From positions 248,001 through 312,000 of the forward strand of contig NZ_FRCZ01000003.1 in NCBI RefSeq assembly GCF_900143085.1: a DNA stretch of 64,000 nucleotides. Direction: 5' to 3'. Shown here piece by piece: positions 29,872 through 39,955 of this stretch (its first letter is position 1; each line of letters starts with the position of its first letter). A program made the position numbers and the translations under genes. Below the pieces are notes generated by a model that searched no databases, was not told the DNA's origin, and saw only the letters and a list, made by a program, of their open reading frames with translations. This stretch comes from Gracilibacillus kekensis. GTDB lineage: Bacteria; Bacillota; Bacilli; Bacillales; Amphibacillaceae.

Positions 29872-29908
29872 TGTAAAGAAATGGTTATGTAATTGTAAAG
29901 AAATTCGC

Positions 29909-29937
29909 TTGAATTAGCTTAAACAATATGCTATTAT
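29909..29937 (+). promoter_or_regulatory. Candidate promoter of 6S RNA
   Basis: TTGAAT and TATTAT with 17-nt spacing. The start predicted from it is about 10-15 nt before the conserved 5' end of 6S RNA. Confidence 0.55.
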
Positions 29938-29957
29938 TTAACTACAAACTAATTGAA

Positions 29958-30155
29958 AAACAATCCTGATGTGTTCGTCGATTAATTGACGTTTTGACCG
30001 AACACCATTAACATCGGGAGCCTGGTGTTCTTATGTGGAGTGCAAGCCGCATTTACTTACGAATTGCATGCGGAAGCGTGAAGTATAGGACAGGGCACCC
30101 ACCTGCTAGGAGCGGGATCAAAACTCATCACAGCGACGGCATAATTGGGATTGTC
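29958..30155 (+). ncRNA. ssrS: 6S RNA (BsrA/SsrS), regulator of sigma-A RNA polymerase
   Basis: This is about 195 nt with the Bacillus 6S-1 hallmarks: a 5' segment ATCCTGATGTGTTCG, a long irregular hairpin, and the 3' segment GACAGGGCACCCACC that closes the central bubble. The ends pair (CAATCC at 29961 with GGATTG at 30148). The location between aspS and rarA is the position of bsrA in B. subtilis. 6S RNA mimics an open promoter and sequesters the housekeeping RNA polymerase. The exact ends are not determinable; the primary transcript may run to the terminator at 30205. Confidence 0.85.
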
Positions 30156-30168
30156 GATTTAATAGTTC

Positions 30169-30206
30169 AAGGCACATTAACCTATCTAGGTTAATGTGCC
30201 TTTTTG
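30169..30206 (+). terminator. Terminator after 6S RNA
   Basis: A perfect stem GGCACATTAACC / GGTTAATGTGCC with loop TATCTA and a T-run. Confidence 0.9.
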
Positions 30207-30287
30207 GTGGTATAGCATGAGCAAACTCGTGCCTATAGTCGTGAGTAAGCAAGCTTCGGTTGAGACACGTTTTAGCTGTTCATCAAC

Positions 30288-30385
30288 ATCCAAATGCCAA
30301 CGAGAAAAGATCTCATCGGCATTTGATAGTAAATAAGTGATGAAAAAGCCGACGAGAAGTGATCTCATTGGCATTTGCTAGCTAA
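30288..30385. repeat. Two tandem related hairpins downstream of 6S RNA
   Basis: Two adjacent inverted repeats: AAATGCCAACGAGA / TCTCATCGGCATTT (30291-30325) and GCCGACGAGA / TCTCATTGGC (30350-30376). They share CGAGAA(A)(A)GATCTCAT as core. The interval 30207-30550 contains no convincing gene; a 62-codon minus-strand frame across it lacks support. Confidence 0.6.
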
Positions 30386-30550
30386 TTAGTGGTGAAACTA
30401 CTGATGATGAACCGTCTCATCTTCAATTCTCGAGTACTATTAATCAAAAAATAAGATACTATTAGCAATATTCCTATTTGCTAAGTATAAACTATCAAGA
30501 TAATTCTTTTTAGTTACTTATCATTTTTTTATTAGTACATTTCACAGCGT

Positions 30551-31261
30551 TTATTTAGCAACCTGCTCTAAATTCCCGTTTTTGTCCATTCGGAATTTTG
30601 GAATTGGACGAGGTTCTTCTTCATCGAAAACGACCATTTTTCTAGCACGTTCAACTATTTGCATGAAAGCTTGGTAGTCTTCTTTCATTGTTTTAAGTTC
30701 ATTTTCCAATTGTTTTGCTCTTTTTTGTTCAGTTTCTAGTTGTTGTTGTAATATTTCGTTTTCTTGTACTAGTTTCTGATGGTTCACTTGAGAAGATTGT
30801 GCTAGTTTTTGTTCCTTTTTCAAATATTGAAGATATCGAATGACTTGTTCAAGGTTAAGACTGTATTCTTCTTGTTTCGGTTCTTCTTTTGGTTTAACCT
30901 GTTTGTGATTGGAACTCCAATTCAATAAAGAATATACTTCGTCTTCAATCGATCTAGTTTTCTCCGTATCTTGTTGTTCAGGCTCTCTGACAACAGGTGG
31001 TGTATAAACATTCGATTGTTTAGCAATCGCTCGTTTTCTATCTTTTCGTTGTTTCTTCGCAATTTGCACCGCTTGTTCATAGTTTTGACGCACTTCTGCA
31101 TTCCAACGGAAACCACAGGCAGCAGAAGTTCGGTTTAATTTATCCCCGACTTCATCAAAAGCTGTAAGTTGTGTACTCCCTTCTCGTATGTGACGTAAAA
31201 CAGTTTCTGCTAATAACAGGTCATCTTCATGTGACCAGGCATCTTGACGTACTTTCGCCAT
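30551..31261 (-). CDS. RsfA-family transcriptional regulator
   Basis: A 236-residue protein. The N-terminal Myb/SANT-like DNA-binding domain (WSHEDDLLLAETVLRHIREGSTQLTAFDEVGDKLNRTSAACGFRWNAEVR, about 9-59) matches RsfA, the prespore-specific regulator that tunes sigma-F-dependent genes in B. subtilis. A basic linker, a low-complexity middle and a long coiled coil (about 130-215, QQQLETEQKRAKQLENELKTMKEDYQ) follow. Bacillaceae have several RsfA paralogues, so I do not assign rsfA itself. It is on the minus strand downstream of rarA, separated by 106 bp. Confidence 0.82.
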   Translation of the reverse strand: MAKVRQDAWSHEDDLLLAETVLRHIREGSTQLTAFDEVGDKLNRTSAACGFRWNAEVRQNYEQAVQIAKKQRKDRKRAIAKQSNVYTPPVVREPEQQDTEKTRSIEDEVYSLLNWSSNHKQVKPKEEPKQEEYSLNLEQVIRYLQYLKKEQKLAQSSQVNHQKLVQENEILQQQLETEQKRAKQLENELKTMKEDYQAFMQIVERARKMVVFDEEEPRPIPKFRMDKNGNLEQVAK

Positions 31262-31367
31262 GTATGTTCACTCCTTGCTTAATTCTGGTATATTTTTTAA
31301 TAGATTTATATCGTACAAATCAATAAGCTTATTTGCTATTTTGACCAGAAAAGGAGTAAATTAAACA

Positions 31368-32630
31368 CTATTTCTTCAACTTTTGATATATTTGTTGTAA
31401 ATTTTTCTCAAACTTACCGGTATCTTTGGGGTGGTAATATTGTTTATTCTTTATTTTATCCGGTAGATACTGCTGTTTCACCCAACCGCTATCGTATGCA
31501 TGAGGATATTTATAATCTACCCCGCGCCCGAGCGTTTCTGCTCCTTTATAATGTGCATCTTTTAAATGTGCAGGAATTTCGCCGGTGTCCCCACTTCGAA
31601 TATCTGAGAGTGCCGCATCTAAAGCAGAATAAGCAGTATTCGATTTTGGTGACAAACACAATTCAACAATGGCAACCGATAATGGAATCCGAGCTTCTGG
31701 AAAACCAATTCTTTCAGCGGTTTCAACGGCAGCTAGTGCTCGTGGTCCTGCTTGTGGGTTGGCTAGACCAATATCCTCATAAGCACAAACGAGCATGCGA
31801 CGAGATATACTTTCTAAATCACCGGCTTCAATCAGCCTAGCTAAATAGTGAAGTGCTGCGTCGACATCACTGCCGCGAATTGATTTTTGAAAAGCAGATA
31901 GAACATCATAGTGAGCATCGCCACCTTTATCATGTGAAAAGCTTTTCTTTTGCATACAAGCTTCGGCATTCGCTAAATCAATCACGATTTCGCCATCTTC
32001 ACTCGGTGTAGAGTACGCAGCTAATTCTAAACCATTTAGAGCTGCCCGCAAATCACCATTACAAGCATTGGCAAAATGTTCTTTGGCTTCTTTTTCAACA
32101 ACAAGCGGTAGATCCCCGAGACCATTTTGATCATCTGAAATGGCACGTTCGATTGCTTCAATAATATCAGATGGTTCTAAGCGGTATAATTCAAAAATAT
32201 GGGACCTGCTTCGAATCGCAGGGTTAATCGAATGATATGGGTTGGCAGTTGTACAACCGATTAAGGTAATTAAATTGGATTCCACATGGGGCAGTAAAAA
32301 GTCCTGTTTTGCTTTGTCAAGACGGTGCACTTCATCTAAGATGACCACTAATTGTCCCGACATTTTAGCTTCTTCTACCGCAATTTGCATATCTTTTTTC
32401 TTATCAATTGCTGCATTTAATAATTTAAATCGAAGTTCTAAACTATTAGCAATCCCCATCGCCATCGATGTTTTGCCTGTACCAGGTGGCCCGTATAATA
32501 TCATGGAATGAAGCCGGTTTGCTTCTACCATTCTGCGGATTGTATGTCCTTCACTGACTAAGTGTTGTTGTCCAATCACTTCATCAATATTTTTTGGTCT
32601 CATTCTGAATGCAAGTGGTTGCTTCACCAT
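31368..32630 (-). CDS. rarA: Replication-associated recombination protein RarA (MgsA), AAA+ ATPase
   Basis: A 420-residue clamp-loader-like AAA+ protein that acts at stalled replication forks. It starts QPLAFRMRPKNIDEVIGQQHLV, has Walker A GPPGTGKTS at 47-55, Walker B VVILDEVHRLDKAKQD, a sensor GCTTANPYHSINPAIRSRS, and the C-terminal tetramerisation domain with IRGSDVDAALHYLARLIEAGD. The ATG at 32630 is preferred to that at 32639 because AGAAAGG abuts the latter but is about 9 nt from the former. It is divergent from cymR, as in B. subtilis. Confidence 0.95.
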   Translation of the reverse strand: MVKQPLAFRMRPKNIDEVIGQQHLVSEGHTIRRMVEANRLHSMILYGPPGTGKTSMAMGIANSLELRFKLLNAAIDKKKDMQIAVEEAKMSGQLVVILDEVHRLDKAKQDFLLPHVESNLITLIGCTTANPYHSINPAIRSRSHIFELYRLEPSDIIEAIERAISDDQNGLGDLPLVVEKEAKEHFANACNGDLRAALNGLELAAYSTPSEDGEIVIDLANAEACMQKKSFSHDKGGDAHYDVLSAFQKSIRGSDVDAALHYLARLIEAGDLESISRRMLVCAYEDIGLANPQAGPRALAAVETAERIGFPEARIPLSVAIVELCLSPKSNTAYSALDAALSDIRSGDTGEIPAHLKDAHYKGAETLGRGVDYKYPHAYDSGWVKQQYLPDKIKNKQYYHPKDTGKFEKNLQQIYQKLKK

Positions 32631-32665
32631 GTATGACATCCTTTCTTAATTATCAAACAAGCAAC

Positions 32666-32694
32666 TTGACATTTTTTAGCTGCTTTTTTAATAT
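32666..32694 (+). promoter_or_regulatory. Candidate sigma-A promoter upstream of cymR
   Basis: TTGACA and TAATAT separated by 17 nt. A second -10-like TATAAT at 32759-32764 lies nearer the gene but lacks a good -35. Confidence 0.5.
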
Positions 32695-32823
32695 AGGCAA
32701 GTATGTAATGACAAGTAACTTACTAAGAATTATTCTGCAAATAGTATACCATTCATGCTATAATAACAACTAATGACAAACATTGTATATAGATATTTTG
32801 AAGGGGAAAAATGAGGTGTAACC

Positions 32824-33243
32824 ATGAAAATTTCGACAAAAGGGAGATATGGTCTTACCATTATGATTGAGTTAGCGAAGAATAATGGAAATGGTCCGAT
32901 GTCGTTAAAAAGTATCGCAAAAGAGAATAATTTATCGGAGCATTATTTAGAGCAATTAGTTGCACCATTAAGAAACGCAAGCTTAGTAAAAAGTATTCGT
33001 GGTGCATACGGAGGCTATGTACTTGCGAAAGCACCGAATGAAATAACAGCTGGTGATATTATCCGTATTTTAGAAGGACCAATTACTCCTGTTGAAGGCA
33101 TTGAAGAAGAAGAACCTGCAAAACAGGAACTTTGGATTCGTATTCGCGATGCCGTCAAAGACGTATTAGATACAACAACATTAGAGGATCTATCCACTTA
33201 CGGGGAAAAAGGTACCCAGGATCCATATATGTTCTATATTTAA
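32824..33243 (+). CDS. cymR: Rrf2-family cysteine metabolism repressor CymR
   Basis: A 139-residue winged-helix regulator (MKISTKGRYGLTIMIELAKN, LKSIAKENNLSEHYLEQLVAPLRNASLVKSIRGAYGGYVLAK). It lacks the three cysteines that bind an Fe-S cluster in IscR, as does CymR, which instead senses O-acetylserine through complex formation with CysK and represses sulfur/cysteine genes. The position directly before the cysteine desulfurase and mnmA matches B. subtilis and supports the cymR name over other Rrf2 proteins. It shares an operon with iscS (18-nt gap). Confidence 0.9.
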   Translation: MKISTKGRYGLTIMIELAKNNGNGPMSLKSIAKENNLSEHYLEQLVAPLRNASLVKSIRGAYGGYVLAKAPNEITAGDIIRILEGPITPVEGIEEEEPAKQELWIRIRDAVKDVLDTTTLEDLSTYGEKGTQDPYMFYI

Positions 33244-33261
33244 AGAAAAGGGTGGAACCAT

Positions 33262-34404
33262 ATGAACGCGATCTACCTAGATCATGCTGCAACCACACCG
33301 GTCCATCCGGAGGTTGTTAACGCCATGACAGAAAGCTTAAAAGAGAATTTTGGAAATCCTTCTAGTATTCATTCATTTGGGAGAAAAGCTAGACAGGTTT
33401 TAGATAAAGCAAGAACAATTGCAGCAAAGTCCATTCAAGCATCGGAAAAGGACATCGTATTTACGAGTGGTGGAACGGAAGCAGATAATTTAGCCATCAC
33501 GGGCGTGGTAGATGCAAATAAGGAAAAGGGTAAACACATTATCACGACGAAAATCGAGCACCATGCGACATTGCATGCTGTTGAGAATTTAGAAAAAAAC
33601 GGATATGAAGCTACCTACTTAGATGTAAATGAGCAAGGGTACGTCGATATAAATCAGTTAAAATTAGCCTTACGCCAAGATACGATTTTAGTAACTGTAA
33701 TGATGGTTAATAATGAAACAGGCGTCATTCAACCAATAAGAGAAATTGGCAAGCTTTTAAAAGATCATCAAGCCTATTTCCATACCGATGCGGTCCAGGC
33801 GTATGGGATGCTGCCGATTAAAGTAAAGGAATTACAAGTTGATTTATTAACGGTGTCCTCTCATAAGATAAACGGACCTAAAGGTTTGGGTTTTTTGTAT
33901 GTTGCACCTGATGTGGCACTGCACGCCTTGCAACATGGTGGTGAGCAGGAACGAAAGCGACGTCCGGGAACAGAAAACATGTCGGCAATCATTGGTTTTG
34001 CTGAAGCGATCAAACTTGCTCAAGATGAAAGAGAAACACGATATCAAACGTATCAAGCTTATCGAGATAAGTTTTTACAAATTTTAAGTGAGCAGGATGT
34101 AACTTTTTCAATAAATGGTGAAAACGGTGAACGGATACCGTCTATTATTAATTTGAGCTTTCCTGGTGCAAATGTCGAAGCATTGTTAACCAATTTCGAT
34201 TTGAGTGGTGTTGCAGCATCAAGCGGTAGCGCTTGTACGGCAGGATCTGTAGAGCCGTCACATGTATTAAGTGCGATGTTCAGTGAAGAGAGTGCTTGTA
34301 CAACAAATTCGATCCGGTTTAGCTTCGGACTTGCTAACGATAAAGCTAATGTGCAAGAAGCAGCAATGAGAGTTGCGAAAATAGTTAAAAGACTAACAAA
34401 ATAA
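33262..34404 (+). CDS. Cysteine desulfurase (IscS/NifS family, YrvO-like)
   Basis: A 380-residue PLP-dependent enzyme that moves sulfur from cysteine to a persulfide for tRNA thiolation. The N-terminus IYLDHAATTPVHPEV, PLP lysine in TVSSHKINGPKGLGFLY (about 205) and active-site cysteine in ASSGSACTAGSVEPSHVL (about 327) are all present. Because it directly precedes mnmA, its product is expected to feed MnmA for 2-thiouridine, as YrvO does in B. subtilis. Start ATG 33262 has AAGGGTGG upstream. Confidence 0.95.
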   Translation: MNAIYLDHAATTPVHPEVVNAMTESLKENFGNPSSIHSFGRKARQVLDKARTIAAKSIQASEKDIVFTSGGTEADNLAITGVVDANKEKGKHIITTKIEHHATLHAVENLEKNGYEATYLDVNEQGYVDINQLKLALRQDTILVTVMMVNNETGVIQPIREIGKLLKDHQAYFHTDAVQAYGMLPIKVKELQVDLLTVSSHKINGPKGLGFLYVAPDVALHALQHGGEQERKRRPGTENMSAIIGFAEAIKLAQDERETRYQTYQAYRDKFLQILSEQDVTFSINGENGERIPSIINLSFPGANVEALLTNFDLSGVAASSGSACTAGSVEPSHVLSAMFSEESACTTNSIRFSFGLANDKANVQEAAMRVAKIVKRLTK

Positions 34405-35526
<1,122 letters not shown>

Positions 35527-35535
35527 AAAAATAAA

Positions 35536-35566
35536 GGGACAGCATGCATGTCGTGCTGTCCTATTT
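35536..35566 (+). terminator. mnmA terminator
   Basis: GGACAGCA / TGCTGTCC stem with loop TGCATGTCG and a T-rich tail. Confidence 0.8.
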
Positions 35567-35623
35567 GTTTGTAACCCAATCTTAGCTAAAGCTTGTTAGT
35601 TGAAGTTTTGAAAAAAGAGATTA

Positions 35624-35876
35624 ATCTAACGGACAAAATTCGTGTAAAAGTGAAAAAGTGTCCATAAGAATGATTCTAACGGACAAAATTTGAGCAAAAG
35701 TGAGAAAAGTGTCCATAAGAATGATTCTAACGGACAAAATTTGAGCAAAAGTGAGAAAAGTGTCCATAAGAAAGAATCTAATGGACAAAATTTGCAGAAA
35801 ATCAAAAAAGTGTCTGTAAGAATGCGTCTTACGGACAAAATTCAGTGAACGACGAAAAAAGTGTCCATAAGAGTAG
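35624..35876. repeat. Five tandem ~51-bp repeats, each a hairpin
   Basis: Units start at GGACAAAAT at 35631, 35681, 35732, 35783 and 35833 (period 50-51). Each ends with AAGTGTCCATAAG (one GTGTCTGTAAG), so CTTACGGACA-type and TGTCCATAAG-type ends pair across about 25 A-rich bases. Units 2 and 3 are almost identical; units 4 and 5 diverge. There are no spacers, so this is not a CRISPR array. It fills the gap between mnmA and the TPR gene. Confidence 0.85.
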
Positions 35877-35976
35877 CTTCCGTAAAATAACCGACATTTG
35901 AATCAAACTTTTTTCACTAGACACAAGTTGCACGTCTGTTCATAATTAAGCTAAAATAATAAAAGGAGGTTTTACT

Positions 35977-36642
35977 ATGTCAGATATCGATCAAGGGATT
36001 CAATATATGAAAGAAGGAAAATTAGAAGAAGCGGCACAGTATTTTACGGAGACAATCGAAAAAAACCCGAATGATCCCGTTCACTATATTAACTTTGGTA
36101 ATCTACTTTTACATATGAAAGATTATGATCGCGCATTAGGATTTTACAAAAAAGCAATCGAGCTTGATGACCAAGCTGCAACTGCTTATTACGGATTAGG
36201 TAATGTCTACTTTGAACAAGATGACTTTAATCATGCAAAAGAAAACTTCCAAAAGGCGATCAATCTAGGATTAGAAGAAGCGGATGTCTACTTCATGTTA
36301 GGGATGACATTTTTATATGATGAGCAATTTAAATTATCATTACCTTATTTACAACGAGCAAGTGAATTAAATCCAGATGATGTTGATGTTAAATTCCAGT
36401 ATGGGCTTGCCTTGGCTCAAACACAACAACTCGACCAAGCAAAAGAAACGTTCAATAAGGTACTTCATATAGAAGAAGAACACAGTGATGCACATTATAA
36501 CTTAGGGGTAATTGCTTTATTCGATGAAGATGTCGACAAAGCGCTAGAACATTTTGACAAAGCATTAGAGATTCAACCTGACCACCTTTTAGCAGGAAAT
36601 GGTAAAAAGCAAATTGAGAAAATGTTAGAAGAAAACGAGTAA
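35977..36642 (+). CDS. Tetratricopeptide repeat protein (YrrB-like)
   Basis: A 221-residue soluble protein made almost entirely of about six 34-residue TPR motifs, such as ALGFYKKAIELDDQAATAYYGLGNVYFEQDDFNHAKENFQKAI. TPR arrays are protein-binding scaffolds; no catalytic part is present. B. subtilis yrrB, upstream of recD2 (yrrC), is the positional homologue. AAAGGAGG is 8 nt upstream of the ATG. recD2 follows after 18 nt, so the two are co-transcribed. Confidence 0.88.
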   Translation: MSDIDQGIQYMKEGKLEEAAQYFTETIEKNPNDPVHYINFGNLLLHMKDYDRALGFYKKAIELDDQAATAYYGLGNVYFEQDDFNHAKENFQKAINLGLEEADVYFMLGMTFLYDEQFKLSLPYLQRASELNPDDVDVKFQYGLALAQTQQLDQAKETFNKVLHIEEEHSDAHYNLGVIALFDEDVDKALEHFDKALEIQPDHLLAGNGKKQIEKMLEENE

Positions 36643-36660
36643 TGAGGGAGGGACTTTGCA

Positions 36661-39033
36661 ATGGAAACTGGACAAATAGTTGAACAAAAAAGCTTTATTA
36701 AAGGTGAAATGATCCATACGATTTTTGAAAACAAACAAGAGCATTTTTCCATTGCAAAGATTAAAATCCTCGAGACGAATCAAAAATTCGATGAAGAGGA
36801 AGTCGTTGTAAAAGGTTATTTCCGCAGATTAGACCCAGGAGAAACGTATGAATTTTATGGAAGGGTGGTCGATCACAAACGTTTTGGCCGCCAATTTCAA
36901 GTGGATAGCTACCAACGATTTTTACCTGAATCAAAAGAAGGAGTAATCGCCTATTTATCTAGCGAACTCTTTCCAGGCGTAGGAAAAAAAACAGCAGAAC
37001 GAATCGTGGAGACGTTAGGGGATTCCGCCCTTTCGCAAATCTTAAATGACCAATCCGTGTTAGGAAAAGTAAAAGGGTTACCTAAAGAAAAACAAGAAAA
37101 GATCTATCGTATCTTACAGGAAAATCAAGGTTTTGAGCATATTGTCGTTCAGTTATCAAAATATGGTTTTGGCTTAAAGATGGCGCAAAAAATGTATGCA
37201 TCATTTAAAGAAGAAACACTAGAAACTTTGCAAACGAACCCATATGCATTTGTTTTCGAGGTAGAGGGTTTTGGTTTCTTGCGTGCCGATCAAATGGCAC
37301 GAGAACACAATATTTCTCATGATCACTCAACTAGATTGCAAGCAGCATGTTTTTACCTTTTACAAAATAGTATTCAAGATGGGCATGTTTATCTTCCACT
37401 TGACCAATTAGTATACGAGATGGATCAGCTATTAGATGGTGAAGCAAATAACATTGCGGTAGATAAGATGACAAGCGAAATTGTGGAACTAAATAAGGAT
37501 AAGCAGATTATCGCATTAGAAAAGAAAGTGTATTTACCTTCTTTATATTATTCTGAAACAGGCTTCTGTTCACAAATCAAACGAATCGCTGAGAAAAAAA
37601 TAGAGCGTTCATTCACAGATGCGGAATTATTAAAAATTGTCGGTGCGATTGAAGAAGAAGAAACACTGAGCTATGGAAAAGAGCAATACCATGCAATGGA
37701 AACAGCTTTATCAGAGAAAATGTTTATCTTAACCGGTGGACCTGGTACAGGAAAAACAACGGTTATCAAAGGGATTATTAATGCGTATGCCGAAATTAAC
37801 GATTATTCCTTAGACCCTGATGACTATAAAGAAGATGAAGAGTACCCATTTGTTCTAACAGCACCTACTGGTAGAGCAGCCAAACGAATGAAAGAGTCAA
37901 CAGGTATTGAAAGTGTAACGATTCATCGATTATTAGGATGGGATGGACAAGAGACATTTGACCGAGATGAAAATAATCCATTAAAAGGAAAAATTCTTGT
38001 GGTTGATGAGTTTTCAATGGTTGATATTTGGCTTGCCTATCAACTATTCCGAGCGATACCTGACGATATGCAAGTATTAATTGTTGGTGATGAGGATCAG
38101 TTGCCATCTGTTGGACCTGGCCAAGTGCTTGCTGACTTATTACATAGTGGTGTGGTAAAATCGGTATCCCTGAAAGAGGTTTATCGTCAAAAAGAAGGTT
38201 CCAAAATCATTCAATTAGCACATGAAATTAAGAACAATCAAGTCAGTCCCGATACACTTACTAAGGCGAATGACTTTAATTTTTTCAGTTGTCCTGATTA
38301 TCAAGTGGTTGACATTGTCAAACAAGTAGTGAAGAAAGCATATGATAAAGGTGTCGATCAACGTCAAATTCAAGTATTAGCTCCAATGTATCGTTCAAAA
38401 GCAGGCATTCATCGTCTAAATGAAGAATTACAAGCAATCATAAATCCTTCCCAACCGGGTAGGAGAGAAATGAAATTCGGTGATACGGTTTTTCGAAAAG
38501 GAGACAAGGTCATTCAACTAGTGAACCAGCCAGATGATGGCGTTTTTAACGGTGATATTGGTGAAGTTGTGGCAATTTTTGAAAAGGACGAAAATGTTGA
38601 ACAAGAAGAACAAATTGTTGTCGAGTTTGACGAAAAAGAAGTCAACTATGCAAAAGCAGACCTAATGAATCTTATGCATGCCTATTGCACATCGATTCAT
38701 AAATCACAGGGTAGTGAATTTTCAATCGTTATCGTCCCGATCATCAGAGGGTATAATCGTATGCTTCGCAAAAATTTAATATACACTGCAATTACTCGTG
38801 CCAAGCAGTCTCTTGTGATGTGCGGGGACAAACAGGCATTTTTGCGTGGGGTAAGAACAGAAGATACGAATCAAAGATACACTTCACTGGTTCACTTTTT
38901 ACATGAACTATTTGATATAAGTGATACAAATGAGAAAAAAGTAGAAGATAAACCAAATGTAACAGCTGATGATAAATTATTGGCAGTCGACATTGGCCAA
39001 GAAAATTTCTCCCCATATGATTTCATGGAATAA
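36661..39033 (+). CDS. recD2: ATP-dependent DNA helicase RecD2 (YrrC)
   Basis: A 790-residue 5'-3' SF1B helicase of the RecBC-independent RecD2 type. An N-terminal OB-like region and helix-hairpin-helix repeats ([18 protein letters not shown] near 101-118, VEGFGFLRADQMA near 201) come first. Walker A LTGGPGTGKTT is at about 357-367, then APTGRAAKRM, LVVDEFSMVD and VGDEDQLPSVGPGQVL. The C-terminal motif is CTSIHKSQGSEFSIVIVPI and LIYTAITRAKQSL. It functions in replication-fork and mismatch repair. A terminator follows the stop. Confidence 0.96.
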   Translation: METGQIVEQKSFIKGEMIHTIFENKQEHFSIAKIKILETNQKFDEEEVVVKGYFRRLDPGETYEFYGRVVDHKRFGRQFQVDSYQRFLPESKEGVIAYLSSELFPGVGKKTAERIVETLGDSALSQILNDQSVLGKVKGLPKEKQEKIYRILQENQGFEHIVVQLSKYGFGLKMAQKMYASFKEETLETLQTNPYAFVFEVEGFGFLRADQMAREHNISHDHSTRLQAACFYLLQNSIQDGHVYLPLDQLVYEMDQLLDGEANNIAVDKMTSEIVELNKDKQIIALEKKVYLPSLYYSETGFCSQIKRIAEKKIERSFTDAELLKIVGAIEEEETLSYGKEQYHAMETALSEKMFILTGGPGTGKTTVIKGIINAYAEINDYSLDPDDYKEDEEYPFVLTAPTGRAAKRMKESTGIESVTIHRLLGWDGQETFDRDENNPLKGKILVVDEFSMVDIWLAYQLFRAIPDDMQVLIVGDEDQLPSVGPGQVLADLLHSGVVKSVSLKEVYRQKEGSKIIQLAHEIKNNQVSPDTLTKANDFNFFSCPDYQVVDIVKQVVKKAYDKGVDQRQIQVLAPMYRSKAGIHRLNEELQAIINPSQPGRREMKFGDTVFRKGDKVIQLVNQPDDGVFNGDIGEVVAIFEKDENVEQEEQIVVEFDEKEVNYAKADLMNLMHAYCTSIHKSQGSEFSIVIVPIIRGYNRMLRKNLIYTAITRAKQSLVMCGDKQAFLRGVRTEDTNQRYTSLVHFLHELFDISDTNEKKVEDKPNVTADDKLLAVDIGQENFSPYDFME

Positions 39034-39070
39034 GACACCTGTACGAATCCGTATATGTGTCTTATTTGTA
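39029..39070 (+). terminator. recD2 terminator
   Basis: AATAAGACAC / GTGTCTTATT with an 18-nt loop, then a T-rich stretch. Confidence 0.7.
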
Positions 39071-39137
39071 TATTTACAAAACATTTATTATGACAAAATA
39101 TACCTTGCTACTGAAAACAAAAGCTCAGCTCAGGATA

Positions 39138-39850
39138 AAAGAAGAATTATGAGACATAACTCTAGGGGTAATTATGAGATGGTGTATGTGCTTAAAAACC
39201 GCTCCGGCTTGTCCACTTCCCTTTCACCACGGGCACAAGTGCAACATCTACTCAAGCAGAGCTTTCGTAGTGTTTTCTATGCCATGGGCTTTTTCCTTCA
39301 GCTAACTTTTCCAAGCAAAAACCGCATGGAAAAGTGGATCTTCAGGAAAAAGAATCCCATAGGAGTGGAAGTGGCCGCCTTCGCTTAATGAAGTTCTACA
39401 AAGATTTTAAGTGCTAATTTTTGCTTATTACAGATATGAGAATATTTTGTTAATTATGATAAGTAATCTAAAGACAAATTGATAGGTGATATTAAATGAC
39501 GCCAACATGATGATTCTTACTTAGTTGTAGAGCATTAAAAAGCGCAGGCGTCCGCTTTCACTCCTGCGGGAAGTTTTTTCCACGTTGCTAACTGTCCGTA
39601 ATCCCATTCTAGAAATTCTCATAATTCAAAAAAATAACTAATGGGATACGGTCAGTAACAACCTGATAAGTTTCGCAAACAACCAGTGGAAAAACCCCAT
39701 TGATTGAAGTCTCACTTTATCCGAAGATCCACTTTTCAAGCGAACTTTGCTTTAAAAGTTAGCTGAGGAGAAAAAACCGAGGAAAGGGAAGCGGACAAGC
39801 CGGAGCGATTGTTACGCAGTTATAGAATCTCATAATTACCTTCTAAATTA
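39138..39850. repeat. Composite inverted element E5 (type II), longest copy with three nested insertions
   Basis: Unit F at 39201-39385 has the E4-type apical stem and contains the ~55-bp block (39227-39282) also found inverted in E2. Unit R at 39541-39807 has stem CTTTTCAAGC / GCTTTAAAAG (one mismatch, loop GAACTTT) and contains repeat family B at about 39581-39722. Repeat B is itself enlarged by a block at about 39600-39650 with ends ATCCCATT / AATGGGAT. The spacer matches E4, E6 and E7. The left terminus AAAAGAAGAATTATG resembles those of E2 and E7. Confidence 0.85.
39581..39722. repeat. Repeat family B copy nested in element E5 (enlarged)
   Basis: It shares CACGTTGCTAACTGTCCGTA, CCTGATAAGTTTCGCAAACA and ATTGATTGAAGTCTCAC with the E4 copy. 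The extra ~50 bp at 39600-39650, flanked by the inverted words ATCCCATT and AATGGGAT, is absent from E4. Confidence 0.7.
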
Positions 39851-39955
39851 TTTCGCATTTTTCACTAACGTTATTTTAATAAATAAAAAATTATGTATAA
39901 ATACGATCAAATGGGAAAGGATGATAACTAAAATGGAAAAGTGAGGGAATGTCTT

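Noticed and set aside
30186-30374. A 62-codon minus-strand frame downstream of 6S RNA
   Set aside because: It covers the terminator and twin hairpins, has no ribosome site and no recognisable protein pattern.
35626-35838. A 70-codon minus-strand frame with a repeating LWTLFSLLLKFCPLES peptide; also the idea of a CRISPR array
   Set aside because: The peptide is the translation of the 51-bp tandem repeat. There are no unique spacers between direct repeats and no cas genes, so it is not a CRISPR array.
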